A stretch of 10,008 nt of DNA, taken from positions 1 through 10,008 of the forward strand of contig JAJEFL010000045.1 in the NCBI GenBank assembly GCA_022820435.1. The letters are read 5' to 3'. Below, piece after piece: positions 1 to 7,500 of the stretch (its first letter is position 1; every line of letters starts with the position of its first letter). A program made the translations under genes and the position numbers. The notes under the pieces are model-generated. The model was not told where the DNA came from, ran no database searches, and worked only from the letters and a program-made list of their open reading frames with translations. Source of the stretch: Bin80 sp022820435 (GTDB lineage: Bacteria > Bacteroidota > Rhodothermia > Rhodothermales > Bin80).

Positions 1-1188
1 TACAGTTTAGGATTAGACGATGGCTGGGAGGTTGACCGTTTGACCTTTAATAAGGAGACCAAGCGGATTGATGTCTACGTATCTCATACAGGCAGTCCAC
101 TGATTTGTCCAGAGACGGGGGAGATTGGGACGCTGTATGATCACCGAAAGGAGCGTAGCTGGCGGCACTTGGATCTGCTTCAGTTTCAGTGTTTTATCCA
201 TTGTCGGATCCCGCGCGGGAAGTTTTCGGTGGGGGTGCGTACGATTCATGTTCCATGGGCGGACCTTTCGCGTCGTGTAACCTATGAGTTTGAGCGCTGG
301 ACGATTGATTTGCTGAAGGCAACCAAGAATCAGACCAAGATCGCCGCACTTCTACGTTGCGGATTTGATGTGGTAAATCAGATTATGCATCGCAGTGTAT
401 CCCGCGGCATGGAGCGGCGAAAGTTGGGAGAGATTCAGCATGTGAGTCTGGATGAGAAGTCGTATAAGCGCGGGCGCAAATTTATGACGGTTCTGGCAGA
501 TGGGGAAGAAGGGATCGTTCTGGATGTGGTGCGGGGGCGGGATCTGGAAAGCACAAAGATCGTGTTAGAACGAACGCTGGGCGAGAACCTGGATGCCGTG
601 AAGACCGTGACGATGGATATGTGGAAAGCCTACATCTCGGCGGTAAAGGCACTTTTGCCCAAAGCCACGCTCATTCATGACCGCTTCCATTTGATCTGGT
701 ATCTCAATAAGGCGATTGACCAAGTGCGCAGGCGGGAAGCCAAAAACAATGAGGAACTCAAACATAGTCGCTGGGCGCTCTTGAAAAACGAGGACAAACG
801 GACCGAGAAACAGGACGAAGTCTTCAAAGTCATCCAGGCCGCCAACTTCCAGGTCAGCATTGCCTGGCGATTGCGGGAAGAATTTAAGTCCATCTTTGGA
901 GGAGACTCCTATTCCGATTCAGACACCTATTTTGATCTATGGCTTAAAAGTGCGAAAAAAGAATCCATCAAGGAGGTAACCAAGGTCGCCGAGATGTTTG
1001 AACGACACTACGAAGGCGTGTGCAATGCGCTTTGTCATCAACAATCCAATGGCAAGGCCGAACGTATCAATGGAAAAATCCAGGAAATCAAAACCGTCTC
1101 ACGAGGATACCGGAAATTTGAAAACTTCAGATCCGCTGTCCTCTTCTTCTGTGGTGACTTAGATCTTTACCCACAAAAATACCGGTAG
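1..1188 (+). CDS. ISL3-family transposase, 5' end cut by the window edge
   Basis: This is a DDE transposase that moves an ISL3-type insertion sequence. The frame is open from base 1, so the true start lies upstream; the TTG at 40 is internal. Counting from base 1, residues about 27-75 match the ISL3 zinc-finger region, including YDHRKERSWRHLD. A helix-turn-helix stretch follows (about 90-130), then the DDE_Tnp_ISL3 domain: D151 in HVSLDEK, D206 in VTMDMWK just before IHDRFHL, and E354 in NGKAERINGK, followed by the family-typical GYRKFENFR. The C-terminus ending LYPQKYR is also family-like, so the 3' end is complete. The zinc finger is odd: only one cysteine of the first CxxC is present (CPETG), and the expected second pair reads KFSVG. 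Family assignment is sure; activity is unknown. Confidence 0.92.
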   Translation, partial: YSLGLDDGWEVDRLTFNKETKRIDVYVSHTGSPLICPETGEIGTLYDHRKERSWRHLDLLQFQCFIHCRIPRGKFSVGVRTIHVPWADLSRRVTYEFERWTIDLLKATKNQTKIAALLRCGFDVVNQIMHRSVSRGMERRKLGEIQHVSLDEKSYKRGRKFMTVLADGEEGIVLDVVRGRDLESTKIVLERTLGENLDAVKTVTMDMWKAYISAVKALLPKATLIHDRFHLIWYLNKAIDQVRRREAKNNEELKHSRWALLKNEDKRTEKQDEVFKVIQAANFQVSIAWRLREEFKSIFGGDSYSDSDTYFDLWLKSAKKESIKEVTKVAEMFERHYEGVCNALCHQQSNGKAERINGKIQEIKTVSRGYRKFENFRSAVLFFCGDLDLYPQKYR

Positions 1189-1226
1189 AACCAAGTCTGG
1201 AAACCGTGCAGGCCTTCGCAAAACCC
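1..1226 (+). mobile_element. ISL3-family insertion sequence, right part
   Basis: ISL3 elements usually end within a few tens of bases after the transposase stop and have inverted repeats beginning GG. Read inward on the minus strand from about 1226, the sequence starts GGGTTTTGCGAAGG, which suits such an end. I place the right boundary there by inference only, because the left end is outside the window and the two repeats cannot be compared. The element sits upstream of a gene fragment that lacks its N-terminus, so it may have taken part in that truncation. Confidence 0.45.
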
Positions 1227-1367
1227 TGAGACTCCACTTTTTCTTCTTGCTATAGGAAGCACGTACCACCTTTATCAAGTCAGACTGAAACTCAACCTGA
1301 ATATCCATTATGCACTCTGCTGCCATCTTTATCTACCAAGCAATTCTTTGTATATCCACACCTGTAA
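1227..1367. other. Non-coding gap between IS end and gene fragment
   Basis: About 140 bases without a supported gene. All three forward frames fail to give the DxGID-type N-terminal motif expected upstream of the DUF4365 remnant, so this is not simply its missing half. On the minus strand a 55-codon frame starts at 1326, but it runs into the transposase gene and resembles nothing I know. In another frame KQFFV is encoded at about 1338-1352; intact DUF4365 proteins typically read FFVQLKAT, so a small insertion of about 14 bases before the LKAT codons is possible but unproven. Confidence 0.3.
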
Positions 1368-1694
1368 CTGAAGGCCACGACAACATTCCCGGAAAATCCA
1401 GAAAGCATTCTTTCTTTTCAGTTGTCCATAAAAAATTACCGTGAACTCCAGATCGAGACACAGACACCCCGACTTCTCGTGATTCTGGCGCTGCCAAAGG
1501 AGAGGAAGCAGTGGATCTCGGTCACTGAGCAAGAACTTGTGCTCCGCCGCCGAGCCTATTGGCTTAGCCTGCAGCAGAACTACAGCGAAATCACCGACCA
1601 AGAAACCGTTACGGTTCACATTCCGTTACAGAACGTGCTGAATATTAAGACTCTGCAAGATCTAATGGAAAAATCCAGAAAAGGGGAACTCTAA
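1368..1694 (+). pseudogene. DUF4365 protein, C-terminal remnant
   Basis: The frame opens after a TAA at 1365-1367 and reads LKATTTFPENPES, then SIKNYRELQ, PRLLVILALP, RRRAYWLSL and VHIPLQNVL. These are the successive conserved blocks of the DUF4365 C-terminal half: QLKAT strand, KNY-x-x-L, PRLLVVLxLP, AYWLSL and VxIP. Complete members carry roughly 60 or more residues before this point with a DxGID-type motif; I believe the fold is related to PD-(D/E)xK nucleases, and that the missing part holds the acidic catalytic residues. A TTG at 1422 could start a 90-aa product, but that would begin in the middle of the domain. The stop overlaps the next start as TAATG (1692-1696), showing the two were one operon. 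Remnant status is well supported; biochemical function is not known. Confidence 0.75.
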
Positions 1695-2821
1695 TGAGCA
1701 TTAATCTTTACGACCGAAATACATTGCTAGATGTGTCACCAACCGCCCTTTCCGCCTACGCACGCACCGCTGGATGGGAAAAGCATGGCACATACCGGAC
1801 ACACTCGGACATCTATGTTGGCGAGGATCTGCCGGAAATCATCATCCCTCGGACAGAACACTTGGGAGACTACGCAAGTGTAGTGGCGAGGTTAATCAAA
1901 AGTTTTGCCCGTGCCGGGCATCAGGAAGAGACCAGCGTCTATCGCTCGCTCGTGACGACAGACCGTGATGCCATCCGCCTCCGTGTCGAAGAGAGTGAAG
2001 AGGGTAGCGTAAAACTGAACGAAGGAGTGAACTTAATTCAGGGAGCCCGTGATATGCTTCTGGCAATTGCATGCTCTCTGGATAAATCTAACGAAGTCTA
2101 CCGGGTCGGACCTAAAGCGACAGAGATAGTGTCCGGATTCCGTTTAGGACAGACCGACCGGGGGAGTTTTGTGGTAACACTCTTAACGACAATAATCCCG
2201 CCCCCGATTCCATCACTGTTTCCCGATCAACCAGACCCGGACGCACCTGCTGAACGTCGGCTAACTACCCGCTTGATGGAAGCTTTGACAGTTGTGCGTA
2301 CAGCTGTCGAACAGACTGCCTCAGGAGATGAAGATGCTTTCTGTGATACGACGAAAAGTGGTGTAAGTGCAAACCTGTGTGAAGCTCTGGATAAAATTCT
2401 CAGTTCTTTCTCAACTCTGGATGTGAGTGTATCTTGGGCTCAGATTCGACCGAATACACGACCGAATCGCACCATACGATTTGGCGTTAAGGATGCACCT
2501 TTATTACAGCATGTGGCCCAAATATTCCGAGAGCATGCTCCACAGCCTGACATTGAGTTGTCTGGGCATGTCCAGTTACTGAAACGCCGGGAAAACGAAG
2601 AGAATGGAACGATCCGTCTGAACACTTTCGTTAATGAAAAACAGCATTCAGTCACAGCATTATTGGAGCGTCAGGATTATGAACAGGCCGTCCAGGCTCA
2701 CAGGGAAAAAGCAATGGTTGTACTTTCCGGTGACCTTGGACGCATGGGACAACGGTGGAGGCTGTGGAATCCAAGCCTAAAACGTGTACTCTCGCAAGAG
2801 GGAGCTGACATCGACAATTAG
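1694..2821 (+). CDS. Unknown 375-aa partner of the DUF4365 protein
   Basis: I do not recognise a named family, but the protein looks real: 375 codons with no break, an ATG sharing bases with the upstream stop, and a purine-rich GGGGAA at 1683-1688 at good spacing. There is no signal peptide or membrane segment, so it is probably cytosolic. Visible features are an acidic first half with ESEEGSVKLNEG near residues 100-111, a hydrophobic block around 148-170 (SGFRLGQTDRGSFVV then TLLTTIIPPP), a proline- and aspartate-rich linker near 175-188, and a C-terminal segment VVLSGDLGRMGQRWRLWNPS. From memory, proteins of this kind are found beside DUF4365 genes, which would suggest a conserved pair, but the role is unknown. 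With its partner truncated it may now be an orphan. No catalytic motif is evident. Confidence 0.75.
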   Translation: MSINLYDRNTLLDVSPTALSAYARTAGWEKHGTYRTHSDIYVGEDLPEIIIPRTEHLGDYASVVARLIKSFARAGHQEETSVYRSLVTTDRDAIRLRVEESEEGSVKLNEGVNLIQGARDMLLAIACSLDKSNEVYRVGPKATEIVSGFRLGQTDRGSFVVTLLTTIIPPPIPSLFPDQPDPDAPAERRLTTRLMEALTVVRTAVEQTASGDEDAFCDTTKSGVSANLCEALDKILSSFSTLDVSVSWAQIRPNTRPNRTIRFGVKDAPLLQHVAQIFREHAPQPDIELSGHVQLLKRRENEENGTIRLNTFVNEKQHSVTALLERQDYEQAVQAHREKAMVVLSGDLGRMGQRWRLWNPSLKRVLSQEGADIDN

Positions 2822-2899
2822 TACTTCTAACGGAACGACTTCGTAGGGTCAAGAAGTGGCCCGGTGCTTTCAGGATCAGGAGTACTTATTGTTTTCCTC

Positions 2900-3148
2900 C
2901 TTCTGTTTCCCGTTCATTGCGCCTTGAGTCCGTTTCCACTTCCTGCCCTCCGAATCAGGCGTGCGGATTTCCGCACCCGGCTCTTCAGACGGATCATGCG
3001 GCTCGCTATCGGGATACTATATTTCGTTCGTTGATGGCTTCCATCGGGGTTGCACACTCCCCGAAAACACACGACCTCCACATTGCGTACTGCCTGACCT
3101 CGTTACGCCCAGACAGTTCCGCCTCGTTGCCCGCGCTCCCTCCTGATT
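2900..3148 (-). mobile_element. Group II intron remnant, 3' portion without reverse transcriptase
   Basis: Read on the minus strand, this stretch has the layout of the end of a bacterial group II intron: GC-rich structured sequence, then GCCGCATGATCCGTCTGAA immediately before a domain V hairpin. The matching upstream part, including any reverse transcriptase, is absent: no minus-strand frame from 3148 to 3412 encodes RT or maturase motifs. Domain VI and the 3' splice point could not be placed. A forward frame over this region (2917-3177) is a by-product of the ribozyme sequence. The outer limits are approximate. Confidence 0.55.
2952..2983 (-). ncRNA. Group II intron domain V-like hairpin
   Basis: On the minus strand the 32 bases begin GAGCCGGGTGCGG and end CCGCACGCCTGATTC. 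They carry the AGC catalytic triad at positions 2-4, an upper stem TGCGG/CCGCA closed by a short A-rich loop, a CG bulge on the 3' strand, and a lower stem GAGCCGGG/CCTGATTC. That is the domain V architecture. The lower stem has one defect: the C of the triad faces A where the family has G (CCTGGTTC or CCCGGTTC expected). The loop is also two bases shorter than the usual 34-base form. It is probably a dead ribozyme core. Confidence 0.6.
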
Positions 3149-3149
3149 G

Positions 3150-3195
3150 GAAACTTTTACGTGGCCGCCCAGAATAAAGTTAATGTCGCTGCACA
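3150..3195 (+). mobile_element. Possible IS21-family terminus fragment
   Basis: The segment GGAAACTTTTACGTGGCCG (about 3148-3166) followed by AAAGTTAATGTCGCTGCACA, ending in CA at 3195, resembles the repeated end sequences of some IS21-type elements, whose termini are TG...CA and which carry AACTTTTACGTGGCC repeats. No istA or istB gene remains. Read inward from 3195 on the minus strand it starts TGTGCAGCGACATTAAC. It directly abuts the group II intron remnant, so a deletion probably fused the two. The assignment rests on remembered resemblance and is tentative. Confidence 0.35.
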
Positions 3196-3250
3196 TACAC
3201 GCAATGCCAGAATATCCCTGCATTCGTACATTCACATGGACACTTTTAAA

Positions 3251-3472
3251 ATGAACGCAAAAATTCCGGAGAAAGAAGCGGTTCTCAGTCGAAACCCAAA
3301 CGTAGACAGAAAGTTGGTTGAAGCTCATGAAGAGTTGGAAAAGGAACTTCACGAACTGGGAGTAGATACACGAACACGCTACACTATGGGGATCCCTATC
3401 ACAGAAAAACACAGAAACCCTGTCCTGTTAATTACAGGCCGGCGAAGGGGACGCAAAGAGGATACAGATTGA
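3251..3472 (+). CDS. Small hypothetical charged protein
   Basis: About 73 aa from the ATG at 3251. The protein is hydrophilic, with a central amphipathic helix (NPNVDRKLVEAHEELEKELH), then ELGVDTRTRYT and a basic C-terminal tail (GRRRGRK). I do not assign a function; short proteins with the pattern 'NPNVD...E-x-L-x-x-LGV-x-T-x-x-RY' occur as unlabelled hypotheticals. The frame is open further upstream, but those codons lie in mobile-element debris, so I prefer 3251; the ATG at 3236 is the alternative. Neither start has a strong Shine-Dalgarno sequence (GGA at about 3238 for the 3251 start). It converges on the minus-strand gene ending at 3608. It could be a displaced small gene or chance coding. 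Confidence 0.45.
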   Translation: MNAKIPEKEAVLSRNPNVDRKLVEAHEELEKELHELGVDTRTRYTMGIPITEKHRNPVLLITGRRRGRKEDTD

Positions 3473-3521
3473 AGCCGGAAATAGTTTTGCGGTCCCCTTA
3501 TCTATGCATGTGGGTTTAGTG

Positions 3522-3546
3522 ATCAGCGTTTAAGCATTCCGCTGAT
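3522..3546. repeat. Inverted repeat between convergent genes
   Basis: ATCAGCG at 3522-3528 is mirrored perfectly by CGCTGAT at 3540-3546, with an 11-base loop. It lies in the 135-base gap between two convergent reading frames, where a bidirectional terminator would be expected. Neither strand has a T-run after the stem, so a classical intrinsic terminator is not supported. Confidence 0.3.
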
Positions 3547-3607
3547 TCGTCGTCTCAGAACTAATCGTCCCGGCGCATGAAAGGCCGGTTGGATGGTATA
3601 ACCTGGG

Positions 3608-4054
3608 TCAGAAACGAATATAGCCGCCTAACTGGAACAGGGTAAGCACATCGTCAGATACGTTTCCGAAATGAACCGATAGACGCGCCCCATAACGACC
3701 CCCAATCGTCAAACTGGCTCCAAAGGTCGGAGACACATCCCCTCCGTCATACTCAATGCCGCTGCGCAGTGCAGGACGGACCGCCTGATCGGTACTGCCG
3801 AGCCGGATGGAAACCCCGATCCGGTTTGCCGACCCTGCAAAATTATGGCAGCGGTAGGTTTCCACCGTGCCATAGAGTGATACCGGACCAACCGCCTCCG
3901 TACTGATTCTTGCATATTTACCGGGACAGGCATCCGCACTCCCGCCCACAAGCCCCGCCTCAAGCATGAATCGTCCCGTCGAATCCTGTGCCAATAACTG
4001 CGCAGGGGCAAGTAAAACCCAGACCAGCAATAACTTCCAAACTCCCGTTTTCAT
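3608..4054 (-). CDS. Small secreted, outer-membrane barrel-like protein
   Basis: 148 aa. Residues 1-22 form a clear Sec signal peptide (MKTGVWKLLLVWVLLAPAQLLA with likely cleavage after LLA or just beyond). The mature part is rich in glycine and alternating hydrophobic/polar strands (RFMLEAGLVGG, ARLSVHFGNVS) and ends in LGGYIRF. A C-terminal aromatic residue after an alternating strand is the signature of outer-membrane beta-barrels. Two cysteines (DACPGK and TYRCHN) could form a periplasmic disulfide. At under 130 mature residues it would be a short barrel or half-barrel. No Shine-Dalgarno lies near the ATG; a GGAGG sits about 30 bases upstream, in front of a short frame (MVKEAIIRRKHTLK) whose TGA overlaps this ATG. 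That frame may be the tail of a lost upstream gene. Function unknown. Confidence 0.65.
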   Translation of the reverse strand: MKTGVWKLLLVWVLLAPAQLLAQDSTGRFMLEAGLVGGSADACPGKYARISTEAVGPVSLYGTVETYRCHNFAGSANRIGVSIRLGSTDQAVRPALRSGIEYDGGDVSPTFGASLTIGGRYGARLSVHFGNVSDDVLTLFQLGGYIRF

Positions 4055-4130
4055 TTGAGCGTATGTTTACGGCGGATGATCGCCTCCTTTACCATCCCGA
4101 AGTTAACGGCTGCGGGGGAATATTGCACAA

Positions 4131-4469
4131 TCACAGGCACTCATGTATATAATTTCCAAACTCATGCATATGACCATACTGGCCGCTGGCATGATTATAG
4201 GGGCCGGTCAGGATGACGGACCGGCTGGTACTGCAGGATGCCGTCGTGCAAAAGGTATGTGTAAACCGTGTTCCATACTCCGCCAACAGGTCAAGCCCCG
4301 GGGTTTTAATCACGGGATTCCCGTAGCAGCCGGCATCACCGGTTCTCAGGTCATCCACAACAACCATTACAATGTTGGGCGGTCTGCGGAACTGGAACCG
4401 GCCTGCCAGCACGGAAGCGGCAGAAACTGTCTGAAGAAATGACCTCCGATTGAACCATTCACCATACAT
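4131..4469 (-). pseudogene. Tat-exported sulfatase, N-terminal stub
   Basis: Only 112 aa remain of a protein family normally about 450-550 aa long. Residues 1-24 are a twin-arginine signal (NRRSFLQTVSAASVLAG; R8, R9). The sulfatase domain begins PPNIVMVVVDDLR with calcium-ligand-type D39 and D40, then YGNPVIKTPGLDLLAE, and the formylglycine motif C79-S-T-S-R83 in CSTSRSVILTG. NHASGQYGHMH follows, a block typical of sulfamidase-like (heparan N-sulfatase type) members. Similarity stops around HEFGNY and a stop comes at ECL. The rest of the catalytic domain is gone: the bases downstream on the minus strand, up to the start at 4054, cannot hold it. The motif has Thr where Pro or Ala is usual. The stub cannot be an active enzyme. 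Confidence 0.8.
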
Positions 4470-4559
4470 CGCAGTAACGGCCTAAGTTTTGATTCATTTT
4501 GGGAATAGTGCAGTCTGCAATTCCCTGACTTCGAAAACATAATCACCTCTTATCACCTA
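4470..4559. other. Short divergent intergenic region
   Basis: Ninety AT-rich bases separate the sulfatase stub on the minus strand from the large secreted protein on the plus strand, so promoters for both should lie here. I see TAAGTTTTG at about 4482-4490, only loosely like the Bacteroidota -7 element (TAnnTTTG), and no convincing partner box. The plus-strand ATG at 4560 has no Shine-Dalgarno sequence in the preceding 20 bases. Confidence 0.25.
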
Positions 4560-7500
4560 ATGACTCCAAAAAAATTCTCTTACGCACCATCTGCAATCAT
4601 CCTTGTACTTGCTGCACTCTGCATGCAATGCGGATCCAGTTCGCCGGGACCTCTACAACCTCTTTCCCCAGGGGATCATGTTGTGCTCATCGGGAATAAT
4701 TTATGCTCCCGCATGATGAATTTTGGATACTTTGAAACAGAGTTGCACCAGCGGTTCCCCGAATATAAGTTAACGATTCGGAACATGTGTGACGGGGGTA
4801 ATACACCGGGTTTTCGTCCACACCCGGGGCGCGTTTCTCCGTGGGCCTTTCCGGGGGCGGACAGTTTTTACACAGAACTGGCCCAACCCTCAGATAGCCA
4901 GGGCCACTTCGAAACCCCGGACGAGTGGTTGACACGGCTGCAGGCAGATGTGATTGTGGCATTTTTTGGCTTCAACGAATCATTCAAAGGCCTGGAAGAG
5001 GTAGATTCCTTTGAAAAGGAGATGGATGCGTTTGTGCAACATACGCTCTCGCAGACCTACAACGGGGAGAGGGCACCCGGCTTAGTGCTGATTTCTCCGA
5101 TCGCCTTTGAAGACTTGTCGCACGAGATGGATCTCCCCGACGGTACGCAGGAAAATATCCGCCTATCCGTGTATACGGAAGCCATTGAGCGCGTTGCAGC
5201 GCGGTATTCACTGCCCTTTGCCGATGTCTTTTCGACCTCCAAACGCTGGTATCGGCGAACCCTGGACCCCCTGACGATTGACGGCTCACAACTCAATGAA
5301 GAAGGATATATACTTCTGGCACCCGACATCGCAGATCAGGTATTTGGAGGCGAAGATGCACTGGACAGCCAGACACATACCCGCCTGCTGGCTGCCGTCC
5401 GGGATAAGAATTGGAACTGGCATAATGATTTTAAGATCCCCAACGGAGTGCATGTATACGGACGGCGATATAATCCGTTTGGCCCGGATAACTATCCTGC
5501 AGAACTGGAAAAGATTCGTCAGATGACGGCGATCCGGGACACCGCAATCTGGCTGGCCGCCGAAGGAACGTTCATGGATATTGCAGCTGCCGACGCACAA
5601 ACGCGCGAACTTCCCGAGGTGGAAACCAATTATGTGCCAAGTGACAAAAACGGGAACCTTGAGTACCTGTACGGGGACGATGCCCTCGCAACTTTCACAA
5701 CCGCCCCCGGATACGAAGTCGAACTGTTCGCTTCTGAAGTGGAGTTCCCCGATCTGGCCAACCCGGTTCAGATGTCCTTTGATAATCAGGGGCGTCTGTG
5801 GGTTGCGGCGATGCCCACCTACCCGCACTGGAAGCCGGGAGATCCGCACCCCAATGATAAACTGTTAATTCTTGAAGACCTGGATCAGGATGGCAAGGCA
5901 GACCGGCAGATCATCTGGGCGGACAGTTTACATATTCCCGTCGGATTTGAATTTGCCCCCGAGGGAGTTTATGTGAGTCAAGGCATAAATCTCATACTCC
6001 TGTCCGATACGGACGGAGACGATCAGGCGGACACCCAGCAAATCGTACTGAGCGGTTTTGATGACCATGATACCCATCATGTAATCAGTGCATTTACCAC
6101 AGACCCATCCGGTGCAATCTACATGGGGGAAGGTCTCTTTTTGCATACCAATGTTGAGACCTCTTATGGGCCGGCTCGCGGGACCAATGGCGGGTTTTTC
6201 CGCTTCAATCCGCAGCGGCGTCACCTTGAACGGACTGCACAGTTATCCATCCCGAATCCGTGGGGGATTGCATTTGACAAATGGGGACAGCCGTTTTTTG
6301 CAGAAACCTCGGGCCCGGATGTGCGCTGGATGCTGCCTGGAACCGTAAAGCCGCGTTACGGCGTAGCAACGCATAAATCCTATAACCTGATTGAAGATGC
6401 GCATCGTGTGCGTCCGACCTCCGGCCTGGAGTTCGTGTCGAGCCGACATTTCCCGGACGAGGTCCAGGGAGATCTCCTGATTAACAACACCATCGGGTTT
6501 CTGGGCATGAAGCAGCATACCATGATGGATGACGGGACCGGGTATGTGAGCACGCACCGCCAGGATCTGATTCAAAGCAGTGACGGAAACTTCCGCCCCG
6601 TAGACATGGAGTTTGCACCGGACGGATCTCTGTATTTTCTTGACTGGCATAATGTACTGATCGGTCATATGCAGCATAATGCCCGTGATCCCCTGCGTGA
6701 CCATGTGCACGGACGTGTTTATCGAATCACCTACCCCGCCCGTCCGCTCGTCGAACCCGCAAAAATACATGGCGCAAGTATTGAGGAACTGCTCCACAAT
6801 CTAACCTTGCCGGAGTACCGCACCCGCTACCGTACCCGGCGAGAACTGCGAGGCCGGGATCCCGCCGATGTACTGTCTGCGCTGGATCTCTGGATCTCCG
6901 GACTGGATTCCAATCACGAAGACCACGAACTTCATCTACTGGAGGCACTCTGGGTGAGCTGGGGATTAAACCAGGTGAAACAAGACCTGTTAGAGGAACT
7001 CTTGAACGCAGAAAATTTCCGGATTCGCGCTGCCGCGATTCGAATCCTCCGATATAATCCGCAACTTCCAAAGCAAATTGAATTACTTACGGAAGCAGCA
7101 GACGATCCGCATGGCCGTGTGCGCACAGAAGTCATGGCGGCGGCATCCTATCTGAGTCCAGAGCTCGGATTACCGATTGTCGAGAAAGCAAGCCGGAATG
7201 AACTTGACAAATGGAATATGAACGTGTCCGTGACGGCACTGGCGCATTTACAGGGGCAGCGCGTTCCGGCAGATCAACCAGACGAAGAAACGCCCGACCT
7301 GAATGCTCCGGATCTGGCACTTTATACACTCGGCAGAGAGATTTATGCACGGGACGGCTACTGCAGCACCTGCCACCGGCCTGACGGGAAGGGACTGCCT
7401 GCATCCGGTTTCCCTCCACTGGCGGGGACCGAATGGGTCCTGGGAGACTCTGAGCGGCTGATTAAACTTACCCTGGACGGCCTCATAGGACCAATTACCG

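Noticed and set aside
1159..1326. Minus-strand frame starting MAAECIMDIQ
   Set aside because: It overlaps the transposase end, is only about 55 codons and resembles no family I know.
2820..2887. Direct repeat AGTACTT at 2820-2826 and 2881-2887, considered as a target-site duplication
   Set aside because: The 54 bases between the copies show no element, and a 7-base repeat at this distance can occur by chance.
2917..3177. Forward reading frame of 86 codons
   Set aside because: It runs antisense through the group II intron remnant including domain V; frames like this are common artefacts of intron sequence.
3017..3412. Minus-strand frame of 131 codons, tested as a possible intron-encoded reverse transcriptase
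   Set aside because: No YADD or other RT/maturase motif; it spans an IS-like end and the small plus-strand gene.
4055..4140. Short minus-strand frame ending RRKHTLK that overlaps the start of the barrel-like gene
   Set aside because: Only about 29 codons after an in-frame stop; it could be the tail of a deleted gene but cannot be assigned, so it is noted only under the neighbouring gene.
5286..5849. Minus-strand frame of 187 codons inside the large cytochrome gene
   Set aside because: It is a shadow of a well-supported coding strand; the translation is cysteine- and basic-rich with no domain.
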